Positions 45,584 through 50,150 of a DNA stretch of 50,150 nucleotides are shown here, piece after piece. The stretch is from Paenibacillus bovis (lineage in GTDB: Bacteria > Bacillota > Bacilli > Bacillales > Bacillaceae_C). A program made the translations under genes and the position numbers. Each line of letters opens with the position of its first letter. The first letter of the stretch is position 1. The stretch spans positions 1-50,150 of the forward strand of contig VEFU01000032.1 in NCBI GenBank assembly GCA_007679095.1, read 5' to 3'. The notes beneath the pieces were generated by a model. It worked only from the letters and a program-made list of their open reading frames with translations, made no database searches and was not told the DNA's origin.

Positions 45584-45645
45584 TATATAATCCTCCTAAT
45601 TGTCCATTAAAATATTAAAAAAGCCTTTACATAATTCTATCATAA

Positions 45646-45654
45646 AAACGTTTC
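45646..45654. promoter_or_regulatory. LacI-type operator variant upstream of Gfo/Idh 2
   Basis: AAACGTTTC, with a flanking G, differs from GAAACGTTTC only at the first base. It lies about 63 bp before the start codon, near a TATGAT-like -10 box on the minus strand. The -35 box is poor. Confidence 0.4.
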
Positions 45655-45692
45655 GATTGTAGCCTTTTTAATAAAAAAGAAAATGTTTTCTC

Positions 45693-46361
45693 TTAAACTT
45701 CTTTCCTTTTACTTAACAACCATGTGTAAAATTCAGGGTTATTGTAGGTTTCAGTCCACGAATCATGGTTTGCGTCAGGATACACAGTAAACTTTACATC
45801 TCCTCCTGCTTCCCGTAGAGCCTCCACCATCACTTCACTTTCCTCTAGTAAAACAACATCATCTTTTGCCCCATGAAATGCCCAAACAGGGACATCCTTT
45901 AAACGTTCTATATTTTTAACAGAGCCACCACCACAAATCGGTGCTGCTGCAGCAAATAATTCAGGATATCTTTTTGCAATTTCCCATGTACCGTAACCAC
46001 CCATACTGAGACCGGTCACATAAATGCGTTGCTTGTCTACTCGATAGTTCACTGCCACGTCATCTATCAGCGCTTTCAACTCATCCATAAGGTTAATCCA
46101 CGTCGAGTAACGATAGAGATCATCCGGACATTGAGGTGCAACCATAATAAATGGAAATTCCTTTTCTTCCACTACCTTTGGAATACCATGTACTTTCACC
46201 TTATTTAGGTCATTACCACGTTCACCCATCCCATGTAAAAATAGTACTAATGGATATAAATCCTCACTTTGCTCATAATCAGATGGTAAGGATAAAAGAA
46301 ACGATAAGTTTGCCTGCTTTGTAACGGTAAATTCCTTTTGAAAAATTTGCTCTATACTCAT
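45693..46361 (-). CDS. alpha/beta hydrolase, probable carbohydrate esterase or peptidase-like
   Basis: 222-residue serine hydrolase without a signal peptide. The nucleophile elbow is G-L-S-M-G-G in YVTGLSMGGYGTWE. An early LFLHGMGERG supplies the oxyanion region, and the acid and histidine are likely in GAKDDVV and DANHDSW. The ATG at 46361 has GGAGG at normal spacing; a GTG four codons earlier overlaps it. Small hydrolases of this kind often remove acyl groups from sugars, which would suit a glycan locus, but dienelactone hydrolase-like or lipase roles fit equally. Confidence 0.75.
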   Translation of the reverse strand: MSIEQIFQKEFTVTKQANLSFLLSLPSDYEQSEDLYPLVLFLHGMGERGNDLNKVKVHGIPKVVEEKEFPFIMVAPQCPDDLYRYSTWINLMDELKALIDDVAVNYRVDKQRIYVTGLSMGGYGTWEIAKRYPELFAAAAPICGGGSVKNIERLKDVPVWAFHGAKDDVVLLEESEVMVEALREAGGDVKFTVYPDANHDSWTETYNNPEFYTWLLSKRKEV

Positions 46362-46524
46362 ATTAACCTCCACTTGTAAAACGATTTTTTCTAGTCCATT
46401 TTAGCACATGAGACTAAAAATACTCTCTATCGTTTTAATTTCTCCCCACCATCACATTAATCCTGCTTAAATAGTCAAAATTAATGGAATAACTCACAAA
46501 ATTATAATATTGTTAATAAAATAA

Positions 46525-46552
46525 TTGACAGACATTTTTCCTCGGGTATAAA
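46525..46552 (+). promoter_or_regulatory. promoter of zupT
   Basis: TTGACA (46525-46530), a 16-bp spacer and TATAAA (46547-46552). No clear zinc-uptake-repressor site was recognised. Confidence 0.55.
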
Positions 46553-46643
46553 ATGTTTCCTAAGGGCAACTTTTATCATGCAGATGCATATGAATAAAAT
46601 TATCAATTTTTTCCTACATGAACAACAAAGGGAGTTAAGTGTG

Positions 46644-47453
46644 ATGACTGAAAATATATTACTTGCTTTTGCACTAACATTATTTGCTGGATTGGCAACA
46701 GGAATTGGGAGCTTTACCGCCCTATTTACAAAGACAACAAACACAAAATTTCTCTCCTTCTCTTTAGGCTTTTCTGCAGGAGTGATGATTTATGTGTCTA
46801 TGATCGAAATATTTGTAAAAGCAAAAGATTCACTAACGAATGATCTAGGAGATGTCTTAGGTAATTGGATAACTGTAGCAGGTTTCTTTGGAGGGATGTT
46901 ACTGATTGCCTTGATTGATCAGTTTGTACCAAAGCAAGGAAATCCACACGAATTGAAAAAAGTGGAAGAAATGAATCCTACAAACAAAGGCATAAAAGAT
47001 CCAGCTTTATTAAAAATGGGTACCTTTACTGCCCTTGCAATCGGTATACACAATTTTCCAGAGGGAATTGCAACATTTACAGCAACACTACAAGATCCCG
47101 GTTTAGGAATCGCCATTGCCATTGCTATTGCCATTCATAATATCCCAGAAGGAATTGCTGTTGCAGTACCCATTTATTATGCAACTGGCAGTCGAAAAAA
47201 AGCCTTCAAGCTTTCGTTTTTATCTGGTATTGCAGAACCAATAGGTGCTATTGTAGCATTCTTAATTTTAATGCCATTTTTAAACGATATTATGTTCGGT
47301 GTCGTATTTTCCGCAGTTGCCGGTATTATGGTTTTCATCTCGCTTGATGGCCTATTACCAGCTGCTAAAAAGTACGATGAAGCACATACTTCTATTTTCG
47401 GTCTAATTAGCGGAATGGCCATTATGGCTGTAAGCCTATTGCTTGTAATATAA
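46644..47453 (+). CDS. zupT: ZIP-family zinc/divalent metal transporter
   Basis: Imports zinc and possibly other divalent metals across the membrane. The 269-residue protein has about eight membrane helices. The two metal-binding helix signatures are HNFPEGIA and HNIPEGIAVA, both HNxPEG, as in the bacterial ZupT group. I start at the ATG at 46644, where GGGAG has suitable spacing; a longer frame begins 22 codons earlier but adds a non-conserved tail. It is monocistronic, with its own promoter and a terminator shared with the next, convergent gene. Confidence 0.9.
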   Translation: MTENILLAFALTLFAGLATGIGSFTALFTKTTNTKFLSFSLGFSAGVMIYVSMIEIFVKAKDSLTNDLGDVLGNWITVAGFFGGMLLIALIDQFVPKQGNPHELKKVEEMNPTNKGIKDPALLKMGTFTALAIGIHNFPEGIATFTATLQDPGLGIAIAIAIAIHNIPEGIAVAVPIYYATGSRKKAFKLSFLSGIAEPIGAIVAFLILMPFLNDIMFGVVFSAVAGIMVFISLDGLLPAAKKYDEAHTSIFGLISGMAIMAVSLLLVI

Positions 47454-47460
47454 AAATCAA

Positions 47461-47494
47461 GGGTGCTTCAAAGGCTTAACCCTTAGAAGCACCC
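47461..47494. terminator. bidirectional terminator between zupT and the TVP38 gene
   Basis: GGGTGCTTC (47461-47469) pairs with GAAGCACCC (47486-47494) between convergent genes. On the minus strand TTGATTTTTATA follows; on the plus strand TATTTAAAA. Confidence 0.75.
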
Positions 47495-48225
47495 TATTTA
47501 AAATGAGCCACATCTTTTTGTAGTATTTTAACTTTTCGTTTTCTCCTTTTATATAAATAGAAAAGTGGTATAGCGATGACAAGCGCTACAAAAAACACAT
47601 AACTTTCGAAACTTGCAGAAACAATACCATTCACAATCAAACTGACAATCAGCAGATATATTAGATTTCCTAGCACTGTTGCACTTACATAATGATAAAT
47701 TTTAATCGTACTTGCTCCTGCTGTCACATTAATAAGGCTTGTTGGAAAAAAAGGAAACAGGCGTGCATAAAAAACAAATAGAAAACCATTATTTTCAATT
47801 TTACTTCTTATATCACTATTTACTTTAGTCGTTAAAAAGGTTTGTAGCCAATAACGGTATAGCAAAAAGGCAAGTAAGCTTCCCATTACACTCGTTGCCC
47901 AACTCCAGAAGAAACCACCATAGAACCCAAATAACAAAATATTAATAGTAACGACTAATACAAGTGGAACAAGTGTAAACAAATTTTGTATGAGCATTAG
48001 AATGAAGGTAATGAAAAGTGCTAGTTGCCACTCCTCTTCAAAATAATCAGCAATTAAATCCATGTCACCAGATTTTAACATGACAAACCAATCAGCTTGA
48101 AAAATCATGTATAAGCATAAAGCAACAATTAAGAATGATGAAATCTTTAGTATTGTTTTTATTGCGATCTCTCCTAAGGATCTTTTATATATTTTATGAT
48201 ACAAAAAAGAGTGAATGCCAAGCAA
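47494..48225 (-). CDS. TVP38/TMEM64-family (DedA-like fold) membrane protein
   Basis: Integral membrane protein of up to 243 residues with about six hydrophobic segments. The family core is visible as FFWSWATSVMGSLLAFLLYRY and VFYARLFPFFPTSLINVTAGAS. Related proteins handle lipid scrambling or undecaprenyl-phosphate and phospholipid transport, but this subgroup's function is open. The start is uncertain. The longest frame begins at TTG (48225) without a good ribosome binding site. A clean AGGAGA lies further in, 7 nt before an in-frame ATA codon of the IKTILK segment, with no standard start nearby. Confidence 0.78.
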   Translation of the reverse strand: MLGIHSFLYHKIYKRSLGEIAIKTILKISSFLIVALCLYMIFQADWFVMLKSGDMDLIADYFEEEWQLALFITFILMLIQNLFTLVPLVLVVTINILLFGFYGGFFWSWATSVMGSLLAFLLYRYWLQTFLTTKVNSDIRSKIENNGFLFVFYARLFPFFPTSLINVTAGASTIKIYHYVSATVLGNLIYLLIVSLIVNGIVSASFESYVFFVALVIAIPLFYLYKRRKRKVKILQKDVAHFK

Positions 48226-48260
48226 TTACTTTCCATCTATATTCAAGAAATTTCTATAAA

Positions 48261-48301
48261 AAAACCAAACTACCTTGAAATTAATCCAAGAAATAGTTTG
48301 G
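48261..48301 (-). terminator. terminator of the Na/Pi cotransporter gene
   Basis: CCAAACTA (48265-48272) pairs with TAGTTTGG (48294-48301), with an inner CCTTG/CAAG stem. On the minus strand a T-run follows. Confidence 0.75.
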
Positions 48302-48340
48302 CTTTTCGATCATCTATATTTAAGTCCCATTGGCTTTAAA

Positions 48341-49972
48341 TTATTCTTCGCCTCTTACACCTAATACTCCGTCAGCAATATTAACAGCGTGGTCCCCAAT
48401 ACGTTCCAGGTTGCTCACGATATCTACATAGACAATTCCAGCAGTACCTGTACATTTATTTTCGTTCAAACGTGTAATATGCTTATGGCGTAAATCGCGC
48501 TCCATTTGATCAATTTGGATCTCTTTTTGCAGTACCATTTTCGCCTGTTCTAAGTCATCCGTTTCTAACGCCTTAATAGCTTGTCTCAAAGTAGAAACAG
48601 TTAAATCAAACATATCATCTAAATCCTTTAGTGCAGATTCAGAGAATTTCACCTTGCTTGAAATTTGGCTATCCACAAGTTCCATAATATTCTCCATGTG
48701 GTCACCAATACGCTCTAAGTTAATAACTGTATTCATTAAAGTATTATGTGTCTGCATATCGCTGTCTGTTAATGGATGATATGAGACTTGGATTAAATAC
48801 TCTGTAATTGTCTTATCTAGGTTATTTAAAGCATCTTCAATTTGCGGCAATACTTCACGGTTTTTCTTACTTTGAGTTTTAAAGTATTGACCAACTTCTA
48901 CAATACCTTGATCTGCCAATTCCGCCATACGTAACACTTCTTTTTTTCCTTGTCCAAGTGCGACAGAAGGGGATTGACGAATAAATTGCTCACCTAAATG
49001 AATAGCCTTATGTTCAATTCTCTTATCTTCTCCAGGAACTAACTTCGTTACAATCCATGCTAATCCAGCAATAAACGGAAACTGAATAATTGTATTGGCC
49101 ACATTAAATGTACCATGTGCAAAGGCAATCGTCATTTTATCATTTAAATCCAAGCTGGTTTGGAAGAATTCCATTAAACTAGTAAACGGTCCAATTAAAA
49201 TTAAGACTAAAGTTGTTCCAATCAAATTAAAAAGAACATGTGTAAAAGCCGCTCTTCTAGCAGCAATTGAAGCACCGATTGATGCTAAAACTGCAGTAAT
49301 TGTTGTTCCTATATTTTCACCAAATAAAATTGGCAATGCTGTTTGTAGCTCAATAATTCCTTGATCGTATAATGCTTGTAATAGCGCAACAGAGGCGGAT
49401 GAGCTTTGAACAAGCATTGTAAACAGTGCACCCACACCAACACCGAGTATTGGGGTCTTTCCTAAGTTCACCATTAAATCAATAAATGTTTGAGCTTCCC
49501 GCAGTGGGTACATTGCGTCACCCATTAATTCTAGACCAAAAAACAGGCCACCAAAACCGAAAAATACTTGACCAAAGTTATTAATTTTATGATTTTTAAA
49601 GAAAAAGAGCAAGAATGCACCAATTGCAAGTATTGGTAATGCATATGCACCAATATCAATCCCAATAATAAACGCTGTTACTGTTGTACCAATATTGGCA
49701 CCCATAATAACACCAATTGCTTGTCTCAATGTCATAAATCCAGCTGTTACTAGTCCCACTGTTAATACCGTCGTACCTGAACTTGATTGAATTAAAACTG
49801 TAACAACAATCCCTGTTAACACACCAAAAATTGGTCTTGTCGTAAACCGATCTAATAAGTCACGTAACCCATCTCCTGCAACTTTCTGAAGACCATCCCC
49901 CATGGACTTAATACCATATAGAAAAATCCCCAGTCCTCCAAAAAAGGTAAAAAGCAAAGTTTGCAAATCCAT
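48341..49972 (-). CDS. Na+/phosphate cotransporter with C-terminal PhoU-like domain
   Basis: 543-residue membrane protein of the NptA/YjbB type that couples phosphate movement to sodium. Two inverted-repeat transport halves each carry the QSSS signature: VLIQSSSGTT (about 60) and MLVQSSSASV (about 190). Eight or more membrane segments end near residue 310. The remaining 230 residues form helical bundles like PhoU, with ERIGDHMENI and ERIGDHAVNI repeats about 100 residues apart. AAAGGAATG precedes the ATG. A possible PhoP-binding site lies about 75 bp upstream. Length and layout match the family. Confidence 0.9.
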   Translation of the reverse strand: MDLQTLLFTFFGGLGIFLYGIKSMGDGLQKVAGDGLRDLLDRFTTRPIFGVLTGIVVTVLIQSSSGTTVLTVGLVTAGFMTLRQAIGVIMGANIGTTVTAFIIGIDIGAYALPILAIGAFLLFFFKNHKINNFGQVFFGFGGLFFGLELMGDAMYPLREAQTFIDLMVNLGKTPILGVGVGALFTMLVQSSSASVALLQALYDQGIIELQTALPILFGENIGTTITAVLASIGASIAARRAAFTHVLFNLIGTTLVLILIGPFTSLMEFFQTSLDLNDKMTIAFAHGTFNVANTIIQFPFIAGLAWIVTKLVPGEDKRIEHKAIHLGEQFIRQSPSVALGQGKKEVLRMAELADQGIVEVGQYFKTQSKKNREVLPQIEDALNNLDKTITEYLIQVSYHPLTDSDMQTHNTLMNTVINLERIGDHMENIMELVDSQISSKVKFSESALKDLDDMFDLTVSTLRQAIKALETDDLEQAKMVLQKEIQIDQMERDLRHKHITRLNENKCTGTAGIVYVDIVSNLERIGDHAVNIADGVLGVRGEE

Positions 49973-50046
49973 GTTTTCATTCCTTTACTTTATCATTCGA
50001 CATTATTCTGCCCTACACAAGTTTAATTAACATATCATTAAAAGTA

Positions 50047-50074
50047 AATAAATTTATTGTAAAGATTTTGTAAA
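50047..50074 (-). promoter_or_regulatory. candidate Pho box upstream of the Na/Pi cotransporter
   Basis: On the minus strand TTTACA occurs twice at an 11-bp step (50069-50074 and 50058-50063), followed at the same step by TTTATT (50047-50052). Direct repeats of TT(A/C/T)ACA at about 11 bp are the PhoP-binding pattern in Bacillus subtilis. The region is AT-rich, so chance is possible. Confidence 0.45.
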
Positions 50075-50150
50075 TGAATCAATTTCATAAATGCTTATTG
50101 TAAAAAAACACCCTTTTCAATATAAATTGTAATAAACTCTGTAAACACAA

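Noticed and set aside
1-50150. tRNA, rRNA or riboswitch genes
   Set aside because: None was recognised by eye in the intergenic regions. A covariance-model scan was not possible, so small RNAs cannot be excluded.

Overview
The window comes from a low-GC, Gram-positive bacterium, most probably a member of the Bacillaceae. The signs are strong GGAGG-type ribosome binding sites, GTG and TTG starts next to ATG, LAAC lipoboxes, sites matching the Bacillus CcpA cre consensus, and GC-rich palindromic intergenic repeats of a kind I associate with Bacillaceae. No species is assigned. I see no rRNA, tRNA, CRISPR array, phage gene or transposase gene.

Layout. Positions 1-5.7 kb hold housekeeping-type genes on the minus strand: a gluconokinase-like FGGY kinase, 6-phosphogluconate dehydrogenase, threonine synthase and a Gfo/Idh/MocA oxidoreductase. 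Positions 5.96-41.8 kb form a large catabolic island. In order it holds a GH3 beta-glucosidase, a 1,109-residue GH94 phosphorylase, a LacI regulator, two sugar-binding lipoproteins with a decayed third copy between them, a GH172 (DUF2961) protein, and an eleven-gene minus-strand operon (36.7 to 18.3 kb). That operon encodes a third sugar-binding lipoprotein, a giant solute-binding protein, two ABC permease pairs, an NHL/TPR/YIP1 membrane protein, a DUF5696 protein, a membrane-tethered GH144-like glucanase, a GH35 enzyme and a sulfatase. A second LacI regulator, a metallophosphoesterase, a second sulfatase and an FAD oxidoreductase follow. Positions 41.9-43.1 kb are a non-coding tandem array of about 23 units, nearly all exactly 52 bp. 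Positions 43.3-46.4 kb hold a sugar isomerase/epimerase, a second Gfo/Idh oxidoreductase and an alpha/beta hydrolase. The right end has ZupT, a TVP38 membrane protein and a Na/Pi cotransporter with a possible Pho box.

How the genes may work together. GH94 of this length, GH3, a GH144-like glucanase and a matching sugar-binding protein recall the beta-1,2-glucan (sophoro-oligosaccharide) system of Listeria innocua (Lin1839 SOGP, Lin1840 GH3, Lin1841 binding protein). The inferred route is cell-surface cleavage by the GH144-like enzyme, capture by lipoproteins, import through permeases powered by an ATPase encoded elsewhere, and cytoplasmic phosphorolysis by GH94 with GH3 and GH35 finishing. 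The two sulfatases lack signal peptides and GH172 is also present, so the real substrate may be a decorated or mixed glycan. The substrate assignment rests on family membership and context only.

Regulation. A GAAACGTTTC palindrome typical of LacI operators occurs beside five promoters in the island. At four of them a cre-type sequence overlaps the -35 box and an operator lies just after the -10 box. This suggests combined glucose repression and substrate induction.

Intergenic DNA is unusually rich. Besides the 52-bp array there are two copies of a hairpin element with compensatory stem changes (8.4 and 43.2 kb), and a MITE-like element with inverted ends and 9-bp flanking direct repeats immediately upstream of the GH94 gene.
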